DNA from: Synchiropus splendidus
Taxonomy: Eukaryota > Chordata > Actinopteri > Syngnathiformes > Callionymidae
Length of the DNA stretch: 64,000 nucleotides
Direction of reading: 5' to 3'
NCBI RefSeq assembly: GCF_027744825.2
Contig: NC_071345.1
Coordinates: forward strand, 10,816,001-10,880,000
In this document: piece by piece, positions 22,901 through 33,700 of the stretch
How the letters are laid out: the number at the start of each line of letters is the position of its first letter
Position numbering within the stretch: the stretch's first letter is position 1
Notes under the pieces: generated by a model
Database searches by the model: none
Told to the model about the DNA's origin: nothing
Seen by the model: the letters and a program-made list of their open reading frames with translations, nothing else
Translations under genes and position numbers: made by a program

Positions 22901-25129
22901 AGGACTTCAATTCCACGGTGGAGATCGACCTTCAGGAGTCCAGCGGCGAAACCCACAGCCTCACCGTGATCAACTTCGCTTCCATGGACAACGTGCTCCC
23001 AGTCAGAGCTACTTCATCTGCGTCAAAAGCTGAACAGGTCATCAACGGGAATGTGGTGATTGTTCAGTCGAGCGGCAGCGTCGACGGCATCGCCTTGACG
23101 TTTGACGAGAGGAACACCAGTTTAGGACGTCCTCAGTGCGTCTTCTGGAACTTCAGCCTCTTCGATCGATTCGGCGGGTGGGATGACCAGGGCTGCGAGA
23201 TGGTGGCCACTGTGAATGGAACCGTCACATGCAACTGCAGCCACTTGACCGCCTTCTCCATGCTAATGTCTCCTTCGGCTCCAGATAATCTATTTCTGGA
23301 AATCATGACCTACATTGGCGTCGCCATTTCCATCGCCTCTTTGGTAATATGTCTGATCATAGAAGCGTACGCCTGGAAAAGAATGAAACTGAAGGACTTG
23401 ACGTACCTGCGCCATGTGTGCATTGTTAACATCGCAGTCTCGCTCCTTATCGCCAATATTTGGTTTATCATCGGGGCGGCCGTGTCAGAGTCAGCGGTGA
23501 CAACGAAAGGCACCTGCAGCGCCGTGACGTTCTTCATTCATTTGTTCTACCTGGCCTTGTTTTTCTGGATGTTGCTGTTCGGCCTCTTGCTGATCAAAAG
23601 CATGGTCTCCGTCTTTGACACCGGCTCATCCAAACGATCCAAGCTGGCCATCGGCTTTTCCCTGGGCTACGGAGCCCCGCTCCTCATCGCCGTCATCACT
23701 ATAGCTGTGACCGCCCCCAACGACGAGTACACCGCCGGGGCCAAGGCGTGCTGGCTCAACTTCTTCCAGTCCAAAGCTCTGCTGGCCTTCGTGGTCCCAG
23801 CTCTGACCATCGTGGCCATCAACCTGGTGATCCTGATCTACGTCCTGTTCAAGATGTTAGTCAGCAGAAAAAGAGATTTGGGCAACTCCGCTCGTGCCCA
23901 ACAACAAAGCGACATCGTCGTGATCGTCAGAACTGTGGCGGTCCTCTCGCCGTTCTTCGGCTTAACATGGAGCCTTGGAGTGGGAACCATGGTGGAGCCG
24001 ACCAACTTTGGCATCCATGCCGCGTTTGCATTCTTCAACTCATTGCAGGTAGGAACACACTTTATTCAATTTATTTGTTTATTTTTAACGTCCGTTTCCG
24101 TTCTTCACCACCAGGGGTTCTTCATTCTTGTCTTTGGGACACTGTGGGACAAAAAGGTACGTGACTCAAATATTCCTTAACCTTAAGGGTCTCGGGTGCC
24201 CATCACAGACGTGGAGTTTGATCTGAACTAACTGTATGACTAGTCAATAAAAGTGACTTTTCATCTCTAACACTGAACAAATCCAAGCTCCCTCGAGGAA
24301 AATGTGATCTTTGTTAATCACCGCACCAACACCTAGTGGGGGAAGTTGTTCAAACGTTTGTGCTGCCCTCGTGAGGTCGTTTTTTTTATCACTTATTCAC
24401 TTTTCTTGACTTTTAATTTGTTGCGTTTTTTCTGCTGGAACAAATCACTTTCATCCAAATCGCTCTGGTTTGTTTTCCTGCTCACAACAAACGTTTTGTT
24501 TTCCACCTAAAACTAGATTCTAATCGCATGCGCAATGTGCATGTGTTATGAATGAAATTGTCGCTTTTTTTTAACAGTGTAATTCAACTTTTTCAAGCAA
24601 TTTTATTTATTGTGTTTATTTGGGGATATTATTATTTTTTATATTTTATTAATGTATTTATTTCGATTTTTCACCACTGCGTGCACTGTGTAGTAACATA
24701 TGCCATGTGTGACACCTACAGTAGTTTTCACATTTAATAAGCATCCGCTTTGAAGTTTACCTTACTTCTGATAACTACCTGTATTCCCTAAAAATTTTGG
24801 AGTCATTTTTGAAAATTGTTTATTTATTTCTTTTCAGGTGCGAAAAGAAATTGGATTGAGTTCCAGATCTTCAATGAGCAACACAAGGGTGAGAGGAGTT
24901 TTCACAGTGTCTTAAACAGAGCTTCATTGATGTTTACCTGTCTGACTCTACCGATCCTTCAGAACACCACCTCTGGGACATCCTCAAGTGGACTTCTGGG
25001 GAGACTGAGGAGGAGAGGGGGAGGTACCAACGTGAAACCGAGCCTCAACGGTGACACGTCGCTGACTTGCTGTGGTGTTTTTCAGATGGCTATCACGTGT
25101 CTACCTCCAACTCATCTGGCAACACCTGA
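16924..25129 (+). CDS. Adhesion GPCR subfamily F (complete)
   Basis: A reconstructed 1113-aa receptor, coding exons 16924-17013, 17889-17904, 17976-18119, 18195-18368, 18671-18817, 19003-19091, 19177-19235, 19295-19416, 19481-19699, 19768-19965, 20413-20538, 20609-20796, 22412-22588, 22654-24048, 24115-24156, 24838-24888, 24963-25023 and 25086-25129. Every junction keeps phase. Order: signal peptide (IIVVLLVYCC), Asn-rich N-terminal module, Cys-rich EGF-like exon, Thr/Pro/Lys linker, SEA-like module (LNVTLNIEF to LGKTYAVIF), Ig-like region with paired Cys, HRM-like Cys module, and GAIN domain. The GPS runs from Cys745 to CNCSHLT, with predicted self-cleavage before Thr782, freeing the tethered agonist TAFSMLM. 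Seven TM helices and a short Ser-rich tail follow. It is paralogous to the genes on either side. ADGRF proteins are surface receptors that signal after the tethered peptide is exposed. The exact ADGRF number is not assigned. Confidence 0.92.
17265..17400 (+). repeat. Dispersed repeat family, copy 1
   Basis: Contains GCTTTTGTTCAGAGAG, CCAGGGTTTCCACTAC, TGAAATTCTGTAAAATTG and ACAAATATTTTCAAGACA. The same ordered blocks recur at 39925-40060 and, inverted, at 25630-25785. It lies in intron 1 of the ADGRF gene and ends against an ATT microsatellite. The class is unknown. Confidence 0.6.
18671..18817 (+). repeat. Mucin-like coding repeat exon (TPTK/TTPT)
   Basis: This 147-nt exon of the ADGRF gene encodes a repeated Thr/Pro/Lys linker with units such as KPETTPTEAK and KPKTTPTKAN. 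The near-identical DNA units of about 24 nt (ACGACTCCAAC...) show recent slippage. It lies between the Cys-rich exon and the SEA module, a place suited to an O-glycosylated stalk. Both splice sites are canonical and the exon is phase 1-1, so it could be skipped without a frameshift. Confidence 0.75.
21537..21830. mobile_element. Possible hAT-type remnant
   Basis: The left edge reads CAGTGATTCTTAACCGTAGG, followed by GGGCC-rich text (CCCTCTAGAGGGCCGCTAG), typical of hAT-like non-autonomous elements in vertebrates. The right terminus was not found, so the end is approximate. It lies in the long intron before exon 22412-22588. Confidence 0.4.
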
Positions 25130-25440
25130 AGAATCACAGCAGAAGAACTGTTCCAGATGTGTCATGTATATTTTGGTGTTTCCTGTTACCTTTACATGCT
25201 AAAGAAGTGTTGTGTGAAACAGCAACACAAAGTTGTGTATAGTACATTACTATAGAGATTTTTTATGACGACAGTTGTGTGAAGACAAACCGAGGCACAC
25301 ACCCGCACTAAAAATAACATTTATTTATTTTTCTCCTTTCATGATGGTGTTACTTGTGGCTTCTTTGGATGCACATGACAAAATGCACTGGATAAATGTG
25401 AACCTGATTATGTTGTTCAAGTGTAGATGCAAAAATTGAT

Positions 25441-25446
25441 AATAAA
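25441..25446 (+). terminator. Polyadenylation signal AATAAA
   Basis: A canonical AATAAA lies about 310 bases after the ADGRF stop at 25129 and is followed by a GT-rich stretch (GTGGGTGCGAGTGAGTGG) that fits a downstream element. The 3' UTR thus spans roughly 25130-25465. Confidence 0.65.
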
Positions 25447-25509
25447 GTGATGACTCTCTGTCATGTCGGTGGGTGCGAGTGAGTGGTTGTCTGTCTGCAA
25501 TGCACTATC

Positions 25510-25630
25510 TACCTATCTATCTATCGATCTATCTATCTATCTATCTATCTATCTATATATAGATATATAGATATATATCTATATATCTATATATAGATAT
25601 ATAGATATATAGAGATAGAGAGATATATAT
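25510..25630. repeat. ATCT and TA microsatellite cluster
   Basis: A CTAT/ATCT tetranucleotide run at about 25508-25556 passes into imperfect TATATCTA/TAGATATA repeats up to 25630. It lies just beyond the 3' end of the ADGRF gene. Confidence 0.9.
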
Positions 25631-25785
25631 ACAATTTGTGATTCATTAATCTCAGTTTAATGGGATAAGAATATTTGCCACAAGAAGCTCTTTTAATGTC
25701 TTGAAAATATTTGTATCTGAATTTCAATTTTATAAGAATTTCAAGTACGTTCAGAGTAGAGGAAATCCTGGCCATGTTTGTTGTT
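25630..25785 (-). repeat. Dispersed repeat family, copy 2 (inverted)
   Basis: Read on the minus strand it gives AACGTACTTGAAATTCTTA, TAAAATTGAAATTC, ACAAATATTTTCAAGACATT, AAAAGAGCTTCTTGTGGC and ATTCTTATCCCATTAAACTG. This is the same block order as the copies at 17265 and 39925. Confidence 0.6.
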
Positions 25786-25870
25786 TGTTATCATCCTAGC
25801 TGCGACGTGTCTTGTGCAAAGGTTCTGTGTGTTGTCTGGAGAGCAAACTGCTAAATTAAGTGGGAAAAAA

Positions 25871-25872
<2 letters not shown>

Positions 25873-25942
<70 letters not shown>
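25873..25942. repeat. TA microsatellite followed by a poly-T run
   Basis: About 38 bases of AT repeat run straight into about 31 T residues. The open frames across it are low-complexity artefacts. Confidence 0.9.
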
Positions 25943-25949
25943 CTTCTCA

Positions 25950-27724
25950 CTTGAAAAAAGGAAACAGCAACATTTGCAACCAACAAAATGTCACCAACAC
26001 AGATGCAAACTTGGGAGCAGCTTTGGTTTACTTTGCCAATCAAATCAGTTAGATGTAGTGCACAGATCAGTGGACTTGTTGGTTCAAGACGTGCGTCTCC
26101 ACGACTGATAAAACGGTGCAGCAAATGAGAGTTAATAGTCTGATCCATGAATAATATGTTTATTATTCATCAATGCAGCAAAGTTACTCAGCTTATATTC
26201 ATGAGAACTTTATTTTGAGGACTGAAAAGGTGGAAGAAAATATAAGTATAAAGGATCATTACATCACGTTTGCTTGAATGCAAATACCAAATAAAGGAAG
26301 TTACTTTGAATTGAATTTTCATTGTATCGTTCACTGATGCCTGAAAAGACATGTATCATTCACTAGTACGGGGGTGGGGGTCTCAAAATGGAGGAAGTAC
26401 GCATGGTCAATTACTCCATAAAATTATGGAAAATATGGTTTAAAAAAAAGCAATTTTGTTTTCATTTTAGGTACATTTATTTAAAACTTATATATCAATA
26501 TAATCTTGATATACACATAGTATTACATACTGGTTACATTTAGTATTAAAGATTAGTTAAAGTAGTGAATAAGAAGAAGAATTATAAGTTTTTAAGTGTG
26601 TTTAATTTGGGGACAGGTAACAATAAAAAGTATTTAAATAAAAAAAAAAAAAAAAAGCAAGCATTTCTGAAAGAATATGAAACCGAATATGGGGTGTTGG
26701 AATTCATGGGGAATGTCATATGGAAAGTAAAAATGATGAGAGCTGGGACACATCAATATATGAAGACAAAGGTGTCGCTGCCGCTGCGGATGTTGCCTCA
26801 GGATCAAGTTCAGAGTTTTTCCCTCGCTTCTCTTAAGGGCCACACAAATGCACTCAAAGGGCCACATGTGGCCCCCAGGCAGGACTTGGCCCACATCTGC
26901 AGTCGCCCCACCCCAATCTTGAAGTGAACGTGTTTTATTACGAAGTTTCCTTGCATCATTCTAAATCAAAGAAGATTCTCCAGAGGGTTGGTGAAGGATG
27001 GGATGATGTGAGCGATAACTCGGGCTTCTCCCTGCATCACACCTCAGGGTTCACGTCATGCTAGCTTCCTCTCACTCCACCCTTTGCTGTCTTGTGGTCC
27101 GGTCCAAGCAGTTGACCTCCTGAAGGAGACATTTGGTAAACAAATGTTGATGGAAATCTTCATCTCTGCACGATGGCCCTGGAAATGGCATCAATGCAAA
27201 TCGCTGGAAATTGCAAAATAGTGAGTCCCTCAAGGGCCCGCGGCTCCTTCATGGGGCGTGGGCTTTATGGACCAGGACAACAGCCCCGGCTCTTTGGGTG
27301 GCCTGAGCTGCTCCTCGCTGCGTCTCCCTCTTCAGGTGAGTCATTTCTAACTGACCTTCATTTTAATAGAAAACATTTCTAAACAAGTGAACCACCGCTA
27401 TCTGGGTTTGTTTTGAATAAATTACATTTAAAAATGTATGTTTTCCATCTGTTTGTTTTTGGGTGAGGGTTTGTGTTTCTTCAGAGTGAAGTGGTGAAGA
27501 GAAATGACGCCTCAAGGCTAAAAATAGGAAAATAAAAACATCATTTTAACTCTGTGATTAAAAGCTATGTCTGGATCACATATGTTTGTTTATGAGGAGG
27601 TCACCCAGGGTCAGTGCCAGGACTAGGAAAGCCACAGTATTTCCTCAAACATTCCTTAAAATGAGTCATATATGCTTTTGGAATTTGCAACTATTGACGA
27701 GAATCCGTTTCCTTCAATAGGACC
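25950..27724. other. Spacer between the two complete ADGRF genes
   Basis: No independent gene is supported. The right half may contain the 5' leader of the downstream ADGRF gene. A GC-rich stretch ends CTCTTCAG followed by GTGAGT at 27334-27340, a good donor, and could be a non-coding first exon. A poly-A tract lies at 26640-26656. Confidence 0.4.
26838..26905. mobile_element. hAT-like terminal fragment
   Basis: The stretch AGGGCCACATGTGGCCCCCAGG resembles the GGCC-rich terminus of common hAT-type elements. A similar stretch occurs near 42915. No partner terminus was identified. Confidence 0.35.
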
Positions 27725-30700
27725 ATGGCACCATCCAAGGCTCTGCTGTTTCTGATAGGAGCCGTTTGCACCTACCAGGTAACACAAGACGATGAATTCA
27801 AATTTGTATTGTGCCTTCATAGCGTCTTCCTTCTGCCAGTGCTAATCTGGATGTCTGTATTTTGTCTCTCAGGCTCTCGCCAGAGGTGAGCAACCATTTT
27901 GTTTTGCATTTGAAAAGACCTGATAAATCTCAGTGAGTTGACTGAGCCACTGTTTCCATGTAGAGCGCTGGTACGCTGCTCAGCTGTTGGTGGAAAGCAA
28001 CGCGACCCTCGACACCTTCAGCATCACGTCTTTGCTGGATTCGTCCTCCTTTCAACTGAATGACAGCGATGGAGTTCTCCACACCATCAATGTGACCTAC
28101 AGCTCTGTCATTGCAGGTGAAAAACAACAGCTCAGCTCTTCACTTTCAAACCTGACTGACAGGATTATCTTGCGGGTGCACGAGATCATTAACCACAGTC
28201 ACAGTGGTCCCCCAAACCCCCACCACCACCACCACCACCCCACCGGTCCATGGATCAATTGGTACACGGTCGCACAAGAAATAATTAATTATTTCCGTTT
28301 TGTGTATTATCTGAGTCTGAAGGCGCTTTTATTTTGAAAAATATTTTATTCTGAAAAATGATTCTCTCGGTTAAGCCTCGGTCACTTGAGAGCCAAAATG
28401 TAACCGACAAGCTTGCAAAATGAGTAGGAAACAGCCGCTTCTTTGCGAAGGGGAAAAGACTCAGTGTGGAAAGAAGAGTAAGGTTTTAAACAAATAATAC
28501 CAGGAGTCGTACTTGGAATATGGATTTATCGCAGCCGTCTACCGTCACTCCCTGATGGGACCGTCTCGTTTTTTTAAGCACTTTATATTCGGTTTTGTGG
28601 TGTGTCTGTATGCTATTTTGAAGGCATGTTTAAATGTTACCATAGCGGCCAGAGTCAGAGCGCATTAGGGCACTGGAGGAGAGTTTGTAAGTCACTCTGA
28701 ATGGAAAACCTCTTTTAACTCTGCTTCCTGTGTTTGTGCTGCCGTGCCTGAACCATACATCACATACAGTCGTCTCCACCTGTTCCGCCCGGTCTGCACT
28801 CTCCTCTTCACCTCTTCTTATCTCAAATCATCGCTCTCTGTGTGACTGACCCCAAGTACTTGAAGATACAGTACAACAGATACTGTACAAAAGTTTGGAC
28901 ACACCTTCTGATTCAGTGTATTTTTCTTTATTTTTACTACTTTCCGCATTATACATTCATGCCGAGGACATCAAATACATGAAGCAGGATATATGGAATT
29001 ATGTTTTAAGTCATTACACTTACATTACTGCATAATTCCATATGTTTTCATTCATAGTTTTGCTGCCTTCAGTGAGAATCTACAATGTAAAACGCAACTT
29101 CATCGCTCCTCCCTCCTCTTTCTCCTTTACACACTTGTGTTCAGGCTTGGTTCTACTGAGCATCGTACTTCCTTGCTTCAGCTTCTACTGCAGCTCATCT
29201 TTATTCTAAGTCAGGGGTGGAAAATTAAAGACTTTAAAATATTAGCTCTCTTATATCATTCCAATAAAGTGATTAATCGCCGTGGCAGAAGAAAAACAGA
29301 GACTTAAAATGGGGGGAATGAATGCAAGGACCTGGCAAATACGTGAGCTAAATAAACAGTAGTCTCATACATTTTCCAAAGATAAAATATGAATATATAA
29401 ATACACAGTGAATAGGACTTTCAGATTAGCACTCCACTCCAGATTTAAAGTTTTAACCTTCCGTCCAGAATGCAGGATATTTGGGATGGACTACCACTGC
29501 AGGTGTAGTTCTGGCTACACTTGGAGTAACGCCGTGTGCTACACTGCCGACTGCTGCCGTGACACAGTGTGTGAAGCAAATGTGATGGACATCCAACCGC
29601 TCTGCATCCTAAAGGAAATAGGTGATGGACTTTCTTCAACGTCTTTGAATTTCAAATTCAAGCGAAACAAACCTCCTGTTGAATTTATTCCGATCACGTA
29701 AAGCAATTTTACTTCATAAAAATGTTTTTAAGAACAAAAACTGAGTTCTGTTTCTTATTATATCAGATTTTTTTTTCCTTCATATTTGTAGTGTCAGTTT
29801 AACTACAACAAACCAAATTTATATTCAGCATAAACTGAACGTATACAGAATATATACTTATTATTAATCATTCATTTATATTTACATTGCAAATTGAAAT
29901 TGTGACATTGTTGAACACATTGTTACTGTGTTTTCAAAGTATCATGTTTGCATCAACAGTTTTCCTCAGTGGGTCAGTGATCCTCAACACGACAACCTGG
30001 ACTCCTGAGAAAACAACAGTGGTAAGTATGAACTCATAACTGCAGGTGTTGTCTTCACACAATAATCCTTTGTTTGTTTCAAAGCTTCAGAACGGCTTTG
30101 GAGCTTTGAATGGCTTCCAGTACCTTGTTGTCACTGGGTTAAGGTAAGACTGTCCATCGTTGATATACACATTCCATCATTCGAGAAAGAAGGGAATTCT
30201 TTCTTGACAGAAATTTTAAAAAACAAAAGTAATAATATTCACTTTTTCCATCTGTTGTTTGGTAGAGAAAATGATACCATTGCCGACTTTGAAGCAGAAG
30301 TTGTTGTCAAGTTCCCGACGAGCAAACTTCAAGAGGTGGTCTCCTTTCTGGAATCCACCCTGGAGGCTGAAGTACTTGTCAGCACCAGAGGTTGGTGTTT
30401 AGTGTGACCAGCTGAGTTGCTGAAAAAAATGTCAAAAGAAGTGTGGAATGGGATTGATATTGAAATTGTATTTGTCTGTTTGCTTTTGTTTTCATTTTGT
30501 TCAAGCCTCGATTCATTTAAAGCAACTGATGTTTAGGATGCTGAAGTAAAAATGTATCCAATATCTGCCTTAACTGGCATAACTCCGGCAGGAAATAAGT
30601 CAAATATGAGTTTTGCTGTTGTTATCGTCCTCCTTCAACAACGACTCACATCCATCCAGAGTTTTCAATCTTTTATTGAGATTACAATTTTAGGGGTTTT

Positions 30701-33700
30701 CACTCCTTTACGTTTACATTTTCAATATATTTTATAGGTATTTATATTATAGTTCAATAATATTTTTCTTTTTGAACTCGTTTTTTGCATGTATTACTCT
30801 TATAACATTTAATAACGAAAATGCTTTTGGTAACTGAGCATTCTTAGTGTCTTAATATTAGGACTATAATCACTAGGGGGTGTAAATGAAAATAATGGAA
30901 ATCTAAACACGAGTTCCAGCAAAATAAAATTATATACATATATTTTTGATATAAAATAATATAACAAAACTAGTGAAACATGAAGAAAAAGGAAGGATGT
31001 GTTTTGTCCTTTGAAGAGTGTAGCATTTTTAGCTCAAAATGCTAATGCGATTTAGGACATTCGAAACAAAAATAAAAATAAACAGAAATGCACAAAACAA
31101 AACACATTAATGTAGAAATAAATAAATGAATAAAGGATAAAATACAGGCATAAATTAGTAATAAACATATAAATATGAATAAAATATGGCTATTTTTTTT
31201 ATTTCAGTATTTGTTCATTTACTTATACACGTATTCATTTATTTGTTCTGTTATTTCCATTTATTTATACATGTATTTATTTGTTATTATGTCATTTTTG
31301 GTCCCTTATAGGTAGGAGTAGGTTTATCATGGTGGTCAGTCAAGTTGAGTTCCCGCAAAGTAAAATGATATATATGAAATAATATAATATTACCATTAAC
31401 CCAGTAAAACATGGAGAGAAGAAAGGATGTGTTTTGTCCTCCAAAGGGATTAAAGAGTGTAGCATTTTTAGCTCAAAATGCGGATGCAATTTAGGACATT
31501 CGGAACAAAATGGTAGCAAAGATTAAGAATAAACACAAAGTATGACAGAGTGCCTTTCCTTCACACAGGTTTGGTCTCGATGAGCGCCCCATCATATAAG
31601 CTCTCGTACATGTCGCAGCCAAAACTGAGGTGCTCCTTCAGTGAGGCGACTGACTCCTCCGGCTGGACCGTCAGCAGATGGAACGAGACTTTTGAGCTGA
31701 AGAACGGCAGCATGGTCACCCTGGACTACAAGTGTCGGTGGGGCAAGTCTTGCGTGGAAGTCACCATTCAAAAGATGACGGACCTGTGGGCAGGCGAGTG
31801 CCAGAGGCGGGCCGTTCATGTCTGGACTTCTGAGAAACAGAACCTCTGCTTCTCCCGCAGGCACCTACGAGTGTGAGTTCAGACAAGGCAGCGTGCGACA
31901 CGTCGACACGCGGACGCTGACGGTGTCGCTCCTGCCCGACTCGGTCACCATGGTTGTCAAGCCGCTGACCGTGGACTGTTTAACCAAAAAGAGCTCTGAA
32001 AGCGTCAACGTGGCCGTCAGCGCCATCATCCAGAGGACCAATGAGACGTACACGACCTGGTGGAGCTACAGGGACGACAAGAAGAACCACATCTCCAACA
32101 AGTGTAAGACACCAGCGCCCCCCCGAGGCCACGTCGCAAACTGATACTCATCCCCTTTCTGTCCTTCTGCGCAGCGTCTGACGGCTTGTTTCTGTACGAC
32201 TTCGAGGTTCCCATCAGTTGCAACAAAAGCAGCGCTGCGCATGTCATCCAGCTCTCTTTCAGAAACAGCGCGGGAGAAGAGAAATCGCAAAGCACAACAG
32301 TTCCAGTCATTTATGGTACTGGAACTGTTGAATTCCACCACATGACTTTTTTATTTTTTTATCATGAATCTTATTATTTGGTGCGGAAACTCAGAGCTCG
32401 TCTTTTTCCTTGTCCACTCCATGCAGGAAAAAAAAACTGTCAAAGTTGTAAGCTGGAATTACGTGATACTATCATGAAATAACACGATACTATCATGTAA
32501 TAACGTGATACTATCATGAAATAACACAATACACAGCATGAAATAACGTGATACTACCATGAAATATCGTGATACTATAATGAAATATCGTGATACTATT
32601 ATGAAATAACATGATACTAATGTGAAATAACGTGATACTATCATGAAATATTGTGATACATATCGTGAAATAACGTGATACTATCATGAAATATTGTGAT
32701 ACATATCGTGAAATAACGTGATACTATCATGAAATATTGTGATACATATCGTGAAATAATGTGATACTATCGTGAAAATAACGTGATACTAGCATGAAAT
32801 CATGTGATACATATCGTGAAACAACGTGATACTATCATGAAATATTGTGATACATATCGTGAAATAACGTGATACTATCGTGAAAATAACGTGATACTAG
32901 CATGAAATCACGTGATACATATAGTGAAATAACGTGATACTATCATGAAATAACACAATACACAGTATGAAATAACGTGATACTACCATGAAATATTGTG
33001 ATACTATAATGAAATATCGTGATACTATTGTGAAATAACATGATACTAACGTGAAATAACGTGATACTATCATGAAATATTGTGATACATATCGTGAACT
33101 AACATGATACTATCGTGAAAATAATGTGATACTATCGTGAAAATAATGTGATACTAGCATGAAATCACGTGATACATATAGTGAAATAACGTGATACTAT
33201 CGTGAAATAACGTGATACTATCGTGAAATAACGTGATACTATCGTGAAAATAATGTGATACTAGCATGAAATCATGTGATACATATAGTGAAATAACGTG
33301 ATACTATTGTGAAAATAACGTGATACTATCGTGAAATGATGTGATACTATCGTGAAAATATCGTAATACTATGAAGAAATAACATGATACATATCATGAA
33401 ATGATGTGATACATATCATGAAAAAACTTGATCCCGATCCAAAAATATGTTTGGCAGCTCTGAGTTTCTATAAATTTGGTTTGTACTTAGACTATTTTTT
33501 ATTTTTTATCATTATTATTTTTTATATATATTTAAAGTGAGAGTAGTGGCTCATAAATCACCGACTAAAACTGTCCCTCACAGGCGGGGATCCATTTTGC
33601 AGTGAGGAAATGCTCAACGACGTGCTTTGGCCCAAAACTCCGTCTGGAGACACGGTGTTCAACAAAACGTGCCCTGCAGGAAGAGTCGGGTACAAATCAC

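Noticed and set aside
28117..28337. Extension of the ADGRF exon through a His-rich stretch (PHHHHHHP)
   Set aside because: A donor at 28117 with phase 1 matches the paralogue's exon end. The His run comes from an intronic ACC repeat.
32459..32644. Minus-strand frame rich in SRYF repeats
   Set aside because: It is produced by the 21-bp minisatellite, whose unit is a multiple of three; it is not a gene.
32459..33432. CRISPR-like array
   Set aside because: The repeats are contiguous without unique spacers, the DNA is vertebrate and there are no cas genes. It is a minisatellite.
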